Under the pieces are notes generated by a model that ran no database searches, was not told the origin of the DNA, and was given only the letters and a program-made list of their open reading frames with translations. Positions 1 to 8,097 of a stretch of 64,000 nucleotides of DNA are shown here, one piece after another. Each line of letters opens with the position of its first letter. The first letter of the stretch is position 1. The DNA is from Pseudomonadota bacterium (GTDB taxonomy: Bacteria; Pseudomonadota; Gammaproteobacteria; Steroidobacterales; Steroidobacteraceae): positions 62,001-126,000 of the forward strand of contig JAKAZL010000001.1 in the NCBI GenBank assembly GCA_021815925.1. The letters run 5' to 3'. Both the position numbers and the translations under genes were made by a program.

Positions 1-1631
1 CGCGCTCGGCCGGCGAAGGCGCGGCGGACCGGGTGATTGACGCGTTGGTGGAGCCTGAGCGTCTGCGCGCCGCGGCGCTCGAGCAGCTGCAGGCCGCGCT
101 CGCCTCGGGGGCCTGGCGCGAGCGGCGCATGGCGCGCCGCGGGCCGTTCTCCCTGGACGCTCAAGCGGTCGAGAAGGCGCGGGCGCGTCTGCAGGGGGGC
201 GCCGCCCGAGAGCCGGCCGCGCTGAGCGCCCTGGAGCTGCTGGTTGCCTGCGCCGTCCTGGATCGTGATGCGGCGCTGAGACAGGAGAGTCTCGCCTTCG
301 GGCGCATTGCACGCACGCAGGCAGCGGCCTCTCTGGTGCAGCTGTTCGTCAATGAGCAGCGCGTCAAGGGCAAGGCCAAGGCCCATGCCCGGCGAGCACG
401 GCCCGTGCGGCGCGTCGGGGTGGTGGGTGCGGGCATCATGGGCGGTGGTATTGCCTACAGCGCGGCGATGAGCGGCGCGGAAGTGTTGCTGCAGGATATC
501 GCCCCGCAGGCGCTCGAGCAGGGCGTCGCCGAGGCGCGCAAGCAGCTGGACAAACAGGTGCGCAACGCCCGTATCACCGAGCAGCGCGCCGCACAGGTGC
601 TGAGCGCGATCCGACCGCAGGCCGGCTATGCGCGTTTCGAGGAGCTGGACCTGGTGATCGAGGCGGTGGTGGAGAACCTCGGGATCAAGCGCGATGTGCT
701 CGGTGGCGTGGAGCAGAGCACCGCCGCTGCCGCGATCGTCGCGACCAATACATCCTCGCTGTCGCTGGTGGATCTGTCCGAGGATCTGCGGCGGCCGAAG
801 AACTTCCTCGGCATGCACTTCTTCAATCCCGTGCCGGTGATGCCGCTGGTCGAGATCGTCCGCGGTCCGGACACGGCGCCGCAGACCGTTGATGCGGCCG
901 TCGGCTTCGCCACCGCCCTCGGCAAGACACCGATCGTCGTGCGCGACTGCCCCGGCTTCCTGGTGAACCGGATCCTCACCGCCTATCTGCTCGGGTACTA
1001 CTTCGCTCTGCGTGACGGCGCGGATCTGCACGAGACGGAGCGCATCATGGAGCAGTTCGGCTGGCCGATGGGTCCGGCTTATCTTCAGGATGTCATCGGA
1101 CTGGACACGATGCTGCACGTCATCGAAGTGATCGCCGCGGGATATCCGCAGCGCATGGCGTACGGCTTCGCGCTCCCGCTCGAGCAGCTGCTCAAGCACA
1201 ATCGCCGTGGGCAGAAGAGCGGTGCCGGCTACTACCGCTACGAGGCCGATCCGCGGGGCAAGCCGGTCAAGCTCGCCGATCCGCAGATTGCGGCGCTGCT
1301 GCCGGGTCTGCGCGCCGACGGCGCGCGTTCCCTGTCGGATCAGGAAACGGTCGAGCGGCTGATGCTGCCCATGATGATCGAGGCAGCTCTGTGCCTCGAG
1401 GAAGGCGTGGCCGACTCGCCGGAGGAAATCGACCTCGCGCTGGTGCTCGGCCTGGGGTTTCCCCGCTATGCCGGCGGTCCGCTGAAGCACGCCGACTGGC
1501 TCGGACTGCCTCATGTCGTGGAGCGTTGCGAGGCGTACGCAGCGCTCGGGGCTCTATACCGGCCGACGCAGCGGATGCGCGACATGGCGCGTCACGGCGA
1601 TCGCTATTTCAGCGCGGAGAAGCGGCAATGA
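1..1631 (+). CDS. 3-hydroxyacyl-CoA dehydrogenase part of a FadB/FadJ-type bifunctional enzyme (5' truncated by window)
   Basis: The frame is open from base 3 and the residues before the first GTG (base 33) read on as the tail of a crotonase domain, so the true start lies left of the window. What is visible is the 3-hydroxyacyl-CoA dehydrogenase half: the NAD-binding motif GVVGAGIMGGG near bases 415-450, the family motif HFFNPVPVMPLVE near 820-860, VRDCPGFLVNR near 940-970, and a repeated C-terminal 3HCDH domain containing YAGGPLKHAD. In this family the enzyme hydrates enoyl-CoA and oxidises 3-hydroxyacyl-CoA during beta-oxidation in the cytoplasm. The stop overlaps the ATG of the next gene (ATGA), which suggests co-translation with a second hydratase. 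The hydratase half is inferred, not seen. Confidence 0.88.
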   Translation, partial: RSAGEGAADRVIDALVEPERLRAAALEQLQAALASGAWRERRMARRGPFSLDAQAVEKARARLQGGAAREPAALSALELLVACAVLDRDAALRQESLAFGRIARTQAAASLVQLFVNEQRVKGKAKAHARRARPVRRVGVVGAGIMGGGIAYSAAMSGAEVLLQDIAPQALEQGVAEARKQLDKQVRNARITEQRAAQVLSAIRPQAGYARFEELDLVIEAVVENLGIKRDVLGGVEQSTAAAAIVATNTSSLSLVDLSEDLRRPKNFLGMHFFNPVPVMPLVEIVRGPDTAPQTVDAAVGFATALGKTPIVVRDCPGFLVNRILTAYLLGYYFALRDGADLHETERIMEQFGWPMGPAYLQDVIGLDTMLHVIEVIAAGYPQRMAYGFALPLEQLLKHNRRGQKSGAGYYRYEADPRGKPVKLADPQIAALLPGLRADGARSLSDQETVERLMLPMMIEAALCLEEGVADSPEEIDLALVLGLGFPRYAGGPLKHADWLGLPHVVERCEAYAALGALYRPTQRMRDMARHGDRYFSAEKRQ

Positions 1632-2422
1632 CACCGACCGACACTCTGAGGTTGCAGTGCACGGGCGGCGTGGCGCGCCTGACGCTGAATCGACCCGCCG
1701 CGGGCAACTCGATCGACGTTGCGCTCGCCCGGGGTTTGATGGAAGCGGCCATCCAATGCGACGAGGATGATGCCATCCGCGCCGTGCTTCTGACGGCAGA
1801 GGGCCGGCTGTTCTGCGCTGGCGGCGACATCCAGGCCTTTACCGCTGCGGGCGAGTCGGCCCCGGCGCTGCTGAAGGAACTCACGGGGTACCTGCACGTG
1901 GCGCTTGCCCGCTTCGCACGCATGGACAAGCCGCTGTTGTGCGCGGTCAATGGACCGGCTGCCGGGGCCGGTGTGGGGTTGGCGGTGCTCGCCGACGTCG
2001 TGCTGGCGGCCCGTTCCGCGCACTTCACGCTGGCCTACTCCAGCATCGGTCTTTCGCCGGACGGCGGGGCCACGTGGCTGCTGCCGCGCTTGCTCGGCCT
2101 GCGACGCGCGCAGGAGCTGGTGCTCGCCAACCGGCGCGTGAGCGCGGAGGAGGCCGAGCGTATCGGCTTGATCACCCGCGTGGTGGACGATACGCTGCTG
2201 GTCGCCGAGGCGCAGCGGCAGGCCGAGCAGATGGCCGCTGCAGCGACCCGCGCGCTCGGGCACGCGCGACGGCTGCTGCTGGCGAGCTTCGATACCAGCT
2301 TCGAGACACACCTGGAGGCCGAAGCGCGCGCCATCGCGGAGCTCGGGCGCAGTCGCCACTTCCGCGAAGGCATCGCGGCGTTCGCGGCCAAGCGCAAACC
2401 CGACTTCTCCGGGCCTGGCTGA
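1628..2422 (+). CDS. Enoyl-CoA hydratase/isomerase (crotonase family)
   Basis: A 264-residue crotonase-fold protein starting at the ATG that overlaps the upstream stop (ATGA). It begins directly into the first beta-strand motif (VARLTLNRP). The two oxyanion-hole segments are visible as CAGGDIQAF and NGPAAGAGVGLAVLAD, followed by the substrate-pocket motif SSIGLSPDGGATWLLPRLLG. This last motif resembles PaaG/isomerase-like members, so the exact substrate and the hydratase-versus-isomerase activity are open. Length is normal for a single-domain crotonase. Its coupling to a FadB/FadJ-type gene argues for a role in fatty acyl-CoA or related CoA-thioester breakdown. Confidence 0.88.
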   Translation: MTPTDTLRLQCTGGVARLTLNRPAAGNSIDVALARGLMEAAIQCDEDDAIRAVLLTAEGRLFCAGGDIQAFTAAGESAPALLKELTGYLHVALARFARMDKPLLCAVNGPAAGAGVGLAVLADVVLAARSAHFTLAYSSIGLSPDGGATWLLPRLLGLRRAQELVLANRRVSAEEAERIGLITRVVDDTLLVAEAQRQAEQMAAAATRALGHARRLLLASFDTSFETHLEAEARAIAELGRSRHFREGIAAFAAKRKPDFSGPG

Positions 2423-2509
2423 GGCCTCTGCAGGATCTGCCGGAGCGGTACGGACGGGTCGAGCGCTGCGGCCCGGCGGCGTGACGGTGATGCACTGGAG
2501 GTTCGCGCA

Positions 2510-3733
2510 ATGTACGACTCGCTCGTGATCGTGGGGGCCGGCCAGGCGGCCGTCCAGGCCATCGATACGCTGCGCCGCAGGAAATTCGCGGGGAGAATCA
2601 CCCTGGTCGGCGCCGAGCCCTGGCTGCCCTACCAGCGTCCTCCGCTCTCGAAGAAATACCTTGCCGGCGCCCTGGAGCGTGACCGGCTGCTGATGCGGCC
2701 GGCGGCGTTCTATGAGGCGCACGCGGTGCAGGTCCACACCGGCCGGCGCGTGGAGGAAATTTCCCGCGCTGCTCAACGGCTCCGATTGGATGATGGAGCG
2801 AGCCTCGCGTACGACGCCCTGCTGCTGACAACCGGCAGCCATCCGCGGCGCTTGAACGTGCCGGGCGCCGATCTTGACGGGGTGTCGTATCTGCGCACGA
2901 TTGCGGACGCCGACCGGATCCGTCCCGCGTTGTCCTCAGGAAGGCGAGTGGTCGTGGTCGGCGGCGGCTACATCGGACTGGAGGTGGCCGCAACCGCGCG
3001 CGAGCTCGGCTGCGAAGTCACCGTGCTCGAGATGACCGAGCGGGTCATCAACCGGGTGGTGTGTCCGCAGATCTCCGCCTTCTATGAATCGGAGCACCGC
3101 CGTCACGGCGTGCAGGTCCTCTGCAATGCGCGGGTGCGCGAACTGGAGCCGGATCCGGCCGGGGGGCGCGTCTGCGCGGTGCTGACCGAGGATGGCGCGC
3201 GCCATCCTGCCGACCTGGTCGTGGTTGGCGTCGGCGTGCTGCCAGCGGATGAGCTGGCGGCCTCCTGCGGGCTCCTCTGCGACAACGGGATCGTCGTCGA
3301 TGAAACCTGCCGGAGCTCCGACGCGCGCATCTATGCGGCCGGAGATTGCGCCAATCACCCCAGTCCGCATTATCGGCGCCGCCTGCGACTCGAATCCGTC
3401 GACAATGCGTTCGAGCAAGGCACCAGCGCGGCCTTGAACCTCGCCGGCGTGCCGACCGTGCACGACAAGGTTCCGTGGTTCTGGTCGGACCAGTACGATC
3501 TGAAGTTGGTCATCACCGGACTTTCACAGGGTTATGACTCGCTGGTGGTGCGCGGCGTGCCCGCGTCGCGCTCCTTCAGCGTGTGTTATCTGCGCGACGG
3601 CGAGTTGATCGCCGTCGATGCCATCAACAGTCCGAAGGACCAACTGGCCGCGCGCAAACTGATTGCGATGCGGGCCCGCCCCGACCTGAACAAGCTTGCC
3701 GATGTGGCGTGGCCCCTCAAGGAAGCCGTCTGA
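2510..3733 (+). CDS. NAD(P)H-dependent ferredoxin/rubredoxin reductase-like flavoprotein
   Basis: A 407-residue pyridine nucleotide-disulfide oxidoreductase of the putidaredoxin/rhodocoxin reductase type. An N-terminal FAD motif (IVGAGQAAVQAI, residues 5-16), the typical PYQRPPLSKKYL segment, a central NAD motif (VVVVGGGYIGLEVA) and the second FAD motif (IYAAGDCANHP) are followed by a Reductase_C-like tail (WFWSDQYDLKL). Such enzymes pass electrons from NADH to a small ferredoxin or rubredoxin serving a P450 or oxygenase. No ferredoxin gene is adjacent, so the partner is unknown. A GGAGG ribosome site lies about 8 bases before the ATG. The gap to the hydratase is 87 bp, so it may share that transcript. 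Confidence 0.85.
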   Translation: MYDSLVIVGAGQAAVQAIDTLRRRKFAGRITLVGAEPWLPYQRPPLSKKYLAGALERDRLLMRPAAFYEAHAVQVHTGRRVEEISRAAQRLRLDDGASLAYDALLLTTGSHPRRLNVPGADLDGVSYLRTIADADRIRPALSSGRRVVVVGGGYIGLEVAATARELGCEVTVLEMTERVINRVVCPQISAFYESEHRRHGVQVLCNARVRELEPDPAGGRVCAVLTEDGARHPADLVVVGVGVLPADELAASCGLLCDNGIVVDETCRSSDARIYAAGDCANHPSPHYRRRLRLESVDNAFEQGTSAALNLAGVPTVHDKVPWFWSDQYDLKLVITGLSQGYDSLVVRGVPASRSFSVCYLRDGELIAVDAINSPKDQLAARKLIAMRARPDLNKLADVAWPLKEAV

Positions 3734-3750
3734 GCTCATCGGCCGTCGCC

Positions 3751-4449
3751 TCATCGGGCAATGGAGTTCCCGCCACCGCGCAGCAGCGTCTCGTTCAGCG
3801 CCAGCTCCCGGGTGCGGATGGCCTGTAGGAATGTCTGCGGATCGCGCAGGCGGCGGAACGCGTCGAAGCCCCGCTCCAGAAAATCCTGCAGGGCACCAAA
3901 CCCGCCGAGGTGCGCCGGCACGTGCGTTGTACGCAGCGCGAGGCCGATCAGCGGGCGCTTCACGGCCTGCGCCAGACGCTCGCCGATCTGCACGGTCAGC
4001 TCGATCTGGCGGCGACGCTCCGCCGCGCGGCCGATCGTCCGGTAGGCGCGCGCGTAGGTCTCGGCCGACAGCGTGTCGGTACCGAGCGCGCCGACCAGCG
4101 CCTGATCAAGCTCTGCGGACAGCAGGTAAAGCTCGATCGCCTCGAGCAGCACGCTCAGCGCGCTACCGGGCAGTGCGCGACGCAGCACCGGCACGGCGCG
4201 CGCCAGGTCGCGGTCGCGCCGGCTGAAGTCCTGCGGGCCATACAGATCGGTCAGAAAGAAGTGCACCGCTGGCGCCTGATCCGGGTCGCGAGCCAGGTCT
4301 TCGTACGTACGTGCGAGGCGCGCTGCCTGCCAGGCGCGCAACAGTCGCAGACGCTCGGTGAGCGCTGCGTCCTGCTCCTCGAGACGCTGCAGCGCCGCGG
4401 TGCGCTCCATCAACCGTGCAAGATCGCTTGCCTGCCGCCGCGTCGCCAT
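3751..4449 (-). CDS. Hypothetical protein resembling the FFLEE-motif family
   Basis: A 232-residue, mostly helical protein without signal peptide or membrane segment. The stretch HFFLTDLYGPQDF followed by RRDRDLARAVPVLRR looks like the conserved core of proteins annotated as FFLEE-motif proteins; I recall that family only from its name and pattern, and its function is unknown to me. It is the last gene of a tight minus-strand operon (phasin, patatin lipase, alpha/beta hydrolase, this gene; gaps of 3 to 7 bp), so a role linked to lipid or polyester granules is plausible by association only. Its 3' end faces the ferredoxin-reductase gene, 17 bp away. Confidence 0.6.
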   Translation of the reverse strand: MATRRQASDLARLMERTAALQRLEEQDAALTERLRLLRAWQAARLARTYEDLARDPDQAPAVHFFLTDLYGPQDFSRRDRDLARAVPVLRRALPGSALSVLLEAIELYLLSAELDQALVGALGTDTLSAETYARAYRTIGRAAERRRQIELTVQIGERLAQAVKRPLIGLALRTTHVPAHLGGFGALQDFLERGFDAFRRLRDPQTFLQAIRTRELALNETLLRGGGNSIAR

Positions 4450-4455
4450 GTGGGG

Positions 4456-5370
4456 CTACGAACCGACGCCGAGTTCCTCGAGCACCTGGGCGAGCGCCCG
4501 GGGGGAGGAGGCGAGCTGCAGATGGCCCAGACGCTCAAGCCGCACGCGCCGCGCTCCCTGCAGCACGGCATGGCCGGGCGGCACGACTAACGTGTCATCC
4601 TGGCTGTAGAGACAGGTGACCGGAACCGGGAGCCGCCCCTCCTGCTCGGCGTTGAGGTCTCGCAGCCACGGCGAATCGGGGCACATCTGCCGTGTCGGCG
4701 CAAACGGCAGGTGGCAGGCAATGGCCGTGCCGTGATGGGGTGTGCCGAGCGTGATGATCCGCGCGATCAGCGACTGTCCGCCCGCACGGAGCGCCGCCCG
4801 GGCGACCAGGCCGCCCATGCTGTGTGCAACGACGACGATGCGCTGCCCGCCGCTGCTGCGGTGCATCGCCTGCAGGGTTTGCACGAGGCGGACCGCAAGC
4901 GTCTCGATGTCGGCCCAGGGCGGCTGCAGATCGATCCGCTCGACGCGATTCCATCCGGCGGCGCTCAGGCGGTGGTGCAGAGGATCCCAGATGCCGCCGT
5001 TGCAGAGAATGCCGTGCACGAGCAGCACGGGTGGTGCCGGGCGGGCCGAGCTCCCACGGCGGCTCGCGGCGGAGCCGGGAGGCTCAGTCCGACGCCACAG
5101 GACGCTCATGCGCAAGGCCGAGACCAGCAGCGCTCCGGCTTCCGCAAGCACGGTGCGCGCACGCATCGGCCGATGCGGCCCGGGCGCAGCCCAGCGGGTC
5201 AGCACTGCCGCGCTCAGCACCCACAACGGCTGCAACAGCACGAATGCGCCGAGCCATAGCGCGACCAGCACGCTGAGGTTGCCGCTGAGAAGTCGCGTGA
5301 GCGGTGCGGCGAGCGCCATGGCGAGGAGCGCTTCGATGAGCAGCATGATGCGCCAGAATGCTGCAGCCAT
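4456..5370 (-). CDS. Membrane-anchored alpha/beta hydrolase (lipase-like)
   Basis: A 304-residue protein with two hydrophobic N-terminal segments (about residues 8-28 and 32-58) followed by an alpha/beta-hydrolase domain. The oxyanion-hole motif is LLVHG (residues 116-120), the nucleophile elbow is AHSMGG with Ser184, the triacylglycerol-lipase-like TLGTPHHG follows at 208-214, and the likely acid and base are Asp258 or Asp259 (SQDDT) and His283 (LGHLQL). This arrangement is typical of secreted or membrane-tethered lipases. It sits between a patatin-like lipase and a hypothetical gene in one operon headed by a phasin, so its substrate could be granule triacylglycerol, wax ester or polyhydroxyalkanoate; this is inference. 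Confidence 0.8.
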   Translation of the reverse strand: MAAAFWRIMLLIEALLAMALAAPLTRLLSGNLSVLVALWLGAFVLLQPLWVLSAAVLTRWAAPGPHRPMRARTVLAEAGALLVSALRMSVLWRRTEPPGSAASRRGSSARPAPPVLLVHGILCNGGIWDPLHHRLSAAGWNRVERIDLQPPWADIETLAVRLVQTLQAMHRSSGGQRIVVVAHSMGGLVARAALRAGGQSLIARIITLGTPHHGTAIACHLPFAPTRQMCPDSPWLRDLNAEQEGRLPVPVTCLYSQDDTLVVPPGHAVLQGARRVRLERLGHLQLASSPRALAQVLEELGVGS

Positions 5371-5377
5371 CGGAGCC

Positions 5378-6598
5378 TCAGCCTGCTTTGCGGCGTGCGA
5401 GGAACTCCTCGAGTCGTTCGAGCGCCTGCGTCAGCCGCTGCGTCGCTCGCTGCGCATGCGCCGATCGTTCGTGTGCGGACGTGGCAAACGTTCGGCGCGA
5501 GTCGTTCAGTACCTTGCGGTCGAGGTCCAGGCCATGGCGTTGCAGCACAGCGGCGAGTGGCTTGGCCTGCGCCCTGATATCGCGCCGTGTCTGCTGGTAG
5601 GCGTGCTCGGCCAGGCGGTGGCGGCCGCTGTAGCGAAAGACGTTGCTGAAGAACATCAGCTCATCGTGCCGGTCGGGCTCGAACAGAATCGTGTCGGCAT
5701 GCGGGAAGCGGCTGCGGAAGCTGGCGAACCCAAGCTGCATGCGCGAATGGATCAGGGTGCGGAAAGTCTGACCGAGGACGGTGTCGAATCCCTCGTCGCT
5801 CAATGCTCGGCGCCTCCGACCGACTGAGCCGTCGAACGGCACGAGGGGGTTGATGCAGATTACGAAGTCACAGCCCGACTCCAGGGCGAGCGAGGCGTAC
5901 ATCGTGCGCACCAGAGCACCGTCCACGTAGTCTCGCCCGCCGATCGAGACCGGTGCGTACAGTCCGGGCAGCGCGGCGCTCGCGACCACGGCCCGGGAGA
6001 TGCGCACGTTCCGGTGTGTGGCGTCGCCAAATACCACCGAGCGGCCCGTATCCAGTTCGGTCGCCACCACCCGTAGTTGCGTCGGTAGCGAACGGAAGTC
6101 GTCCGAATGTCCGGAGGTGCTGAACAACTGATGCAGATAGCGCTCAATGGGCCTGCTGTCGAACACCGCGAGCGGCATGATCCTGCTCAGCGTGCCGAGC
6201 ACGACCGGCCACAGCCCCCCAGGCGCCTCATCGGACCACTGCCGTGCGCCCGCGCGCAGCGCGCGGGGCAGACGGCTAAATCGCCGCGTGTACTCACCGA
6301 TCGCCGGTTGCAGCAGCAGCCGCGGCGAGAACGGCGCAAGCGCCGACTCGCCGTGGATCAGGGTTTCCCCGATGCGCGTGCTGTCGAAGCCGTTGGCCAG
6401 TCCGGCCGCGAGCAGCGACCCCGAACTGACGCCGACGTACATGTCGTAGCCGGTGAGTTCGCGGCCGAGGATCACCTCATCGAGCGCATGCAGCACGCCG
6501 AGCTCGTAAAACGCCCCGAGCGGACCGCCGCCGGCGAGCGCGAGCCCGATTTTCCCTGCGCTCGAGCGGCGACGCAACGCGGGCTCGAGCGTCAGCAT
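5378..6598 (-). CDS. Patatin-like phospholipase/lipase
   Basis: A 406-residue patatin-family hydrolase. The glycine-rich oxyanion loop is GGGPLG (residues 23-28), the nucleophile motif is GVSSG (56-60, Ser58), and the dyad aspartate is in DGA (Asp226). All three family hallmarks are intact, so an active acyl hydrolase is expected. No signal peptide is evident. A helical C-terminal third (about 330-400) is rich in Arg and Leu and may mediate membrane or granule contact. The start lies 3 bp after the phasin stop and the stop 7 bp before the next hydrolase start, so the genes are one operon. Co-transcription with a phasin suggests mobilisation of stored acyl lipids. Confidence 0.85.
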   Translation of the reverse strand: MLTLEPALRRRSSAGKIGLALAGGGPLGAFYELGVLHALDEVILGRELTGYDMYVGVSSGSLLAAGLANGFDSTRIGETLIHGESALAPFSPRLLLQPAIGEYTRRFSRLPRALRAGARQWSDEAPGGLWPVVLGTLSRIMPLAVFDSRPIERYLHQLFSTSGHSDDFRSLPTQLRVVATELDTGRSVVFGDATHRNVRISRAVVASAALPGLYAPVSIGGRDYVDGALVRTMYASLALESGCDFVICINPLVPFDGSVGRRRRALSDEGFDTVLGQTFRTLIHSRMQLGFASFRSRFPHADTILFEPDRHDELMFFSNVFRYSGRHRLAEHAYQQTRRDIRAQAKPLAAVLQRHGLDLDRKVLNDSRRTFATSAHERSAHAQRATQRLTQALERLEEFLARRKAG

Positions 6599-6601
6599 GT
6601 G

Positions 6602-7090
6602 CTACGCCGCAGGCGGCGGGGACGACGCGCGCTTGGCCGGGGCGCGCCGGCGCGGCGCCGTGCGCGAGCGAGCCAGCTTGCCGATGTTCGCGTTGAGCGT
6701 ATCCACGCGCCGGCTGAGCGCCTCGATGTCCTGTCCGCTCGGCACGCCGAGCTGCGTGAGCGCCCGGCGGACGCGAGTGCGGAACATCTTTTCCAGGCCG
6801 TCGACCGCCTCGCTGGCTTGGCCTCGAGCACTGCTCACGCGGGCGTTGAATTTGCTCCGCACGGTGCCGACCACGCTACGCAGCGTCTCGCTCGCCGCTC
6901 CACGTACCTGCGCATCGACGCGCTCGCCCTCGGCCATCAGCTCCTCGAGCAGATGGGGCGTGCCGTGCTGTGCCTTGGACACCGCGCCAAGACCGGCGAG
7001 CCAGATCTGGTGAACTGTCTCGGTCATACGGGACTGGGCATCGCTCGAGCTGGAGCGGGCGGTTCGACGGGGTTTTCTCTTCGCGGCCAT
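6602..7090 (-). CDS. Phasin-family (PHA granule-associated) protein
   Basis: A 162-residue protein with a basic N-terminus (MAAKRKPRRTAR), a central amphipathic helical region beginning IWLAGLGAVSKAQ, a heptad-like segment near residues 115-135 (EALSRRVDTLNANIGKL) and a basic Ala/Pro-rich tail. The AGLGA.sKAQ start of the helical part and the basic tail match the PhaF/PhaI-type poly(hydroxyalkanoate) granule proteins. Such proteins coat carbon-storage inclusions and can bind DNA through their basic tail. It is first in an operon with two lipases. No PHA synthase is present in the window, whereas a wax ester synthase lies 1 kb away, so it might coat neutral-lipid bodies instead. Confidence 0.78.
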   Translation of the reverse strand: MAAKRKPRRTARSSSSDAQSRMTETVHQIWLAGLGAVSKAQHGTPHLLEELMAEGERVDAQVRGAASETLRSVVGTVRSKFNARVSSARGQASEAVDGLEKMFRTRVRRALTQLGVPSGQDIEALSRRVDTLNANIGKLARSRTAPRRRAPAKRASSPPPAA

Positions 7091-7221
7091 GATGTATCCC
7101 TCTGGGGGCAGCAGCGCAGGTGTGGGGATGCGTATTTGCCCTACTGGGTGTTGACAACCACTGCGCTACTCTAGCGACCCATGCTTGGCATCTGGATGCG
7201 TACTTCCCGCACCAATCGAAT

Positions 7222-8079
7222 ATGACTCGCAAGTCCACAGACAGACCGTCCCGGGGGGCGTATCGCTATACGCCCGAGAAGCTCAAGGCACTTTGGGCGC
7301 AACTGCACGTCACCGACCGCGAGCCGTGGCCGGGACACACCGAGATCGCGCGCACGGCGCACGGGACGCCGGAGTTCACGGCATGGCTGCGTGAGTACGG
7401 CGGCGCCCAGAAGCTGGCGGACGCCCTGCAGGCCGCCTGGTCGGTGTTCCACGCCGGTGAATTCGCGCATGCCGTGGAGCTCGGCGCACAGCTCGGTGCG
7501 CTCGGGGCGTGTGTGGCGAACCGCGCGGCGGCGGTGGAGTCGCTCTACACGCGCCGCGGACCACAGGCGATCGTCAAGGAGTTGCTCGCGGCCATGCAGC
7601 GTGGCGAGGAGGCGGTGGCGATGCTGCCGCACCATCCCAATACCCATTACACGCTGGCGCTTGTGCTCGGGCGCTACAGCCAGCGCATCTCCATCCTCAA
7701 GGCGATCTCCGACGGCATCGCGGCGCGGGTCAAATCCCATCTCGATCAGGCTCTGGCGCTCGAGCCGCGACATGCCGAGGCGCACGTGGCGCTCGGGCTG
7801 TACCACGCCGAGATCGTGCACAAGCTCGGCGGGATCGTCGCTTCCTTCACGCACGGAGTGTCCGCAAGCGCGGCGATCGAGCACCTGCGCCGCGCCGTTG
7901 AGCTGGCGCCGCGCTCGCCGATCGTGCACATGGAATATGCCTATGCGCTGCAACTGCTCGACGCGCAGCGTCACCGTGCCGATGCCGAGCAGCTGTACCA
8001 CGAGGCGGCCGCCTGTGAACCGCTGGATGCAATGGAAGCGCTGGACGTCGAGCGGGCGAAGCACGGACTGGCGGCCTGA
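7222..8079 (+). CDS. TPR-like helical repeat protein, function unknown
   Basis: A 285-residue soluble protein. I place the start at the ATG at 7222 because the in-frame sequence further upstream is low in coding character and runs into the promoter region of the divergent phasin gene; no clear ribosome site is visible. The C-terminal half contains tetratricopeptide-like repeats: a helix pair around KSHLDQALALEPRHAEAHVALG and another around AIEHLRRAVELAPRSPIVHM, with the Ala/Pro pattern of TPRs. A TTGACA hexamer at 7151-7156 could be part of its promoter but no convincing -10 follows. Such proteins usually act as interaction scaffolds. No partner is evident, and divergence from the phasin operon is the only context. 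Confidence 0.68.
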   Translation: MTRKSTDRPSRGAYRYTPEKLKALWAQLHVTDREPWPGHTEIARTAHGTPEFTAWLREYGGAQKLADALQAAWSVFHAGEFAHAVELGAQLGALGACVANRAAAVESLYTRRGPQAIVKELLAAMQRGEEAVAMLPHHPNTHYTLALVLGRYSQRISILKAISDGIAARVKSHLDQALALEPRHAEAHVALGLYHAEIVHKLGGIVASFTHGVSASAAIEHLRRAVELAPRSPIVHMEYAYALQLLDAQRHRADAEQLYHEAAACEPLDAMEALDVERAKHGLAA

Positions 8080-8097
8080 GCGCTCGGCCCTCGCCGT

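Noticed and set aside
7126..7202. Direct repeat GGATGCGTA (7126-7134 and 7194-7202) between the phasin and TPR genes
   Set aside because: Nine bases repeated once is weak in GC-rich DNA, and there is no relation to a clear promoter.
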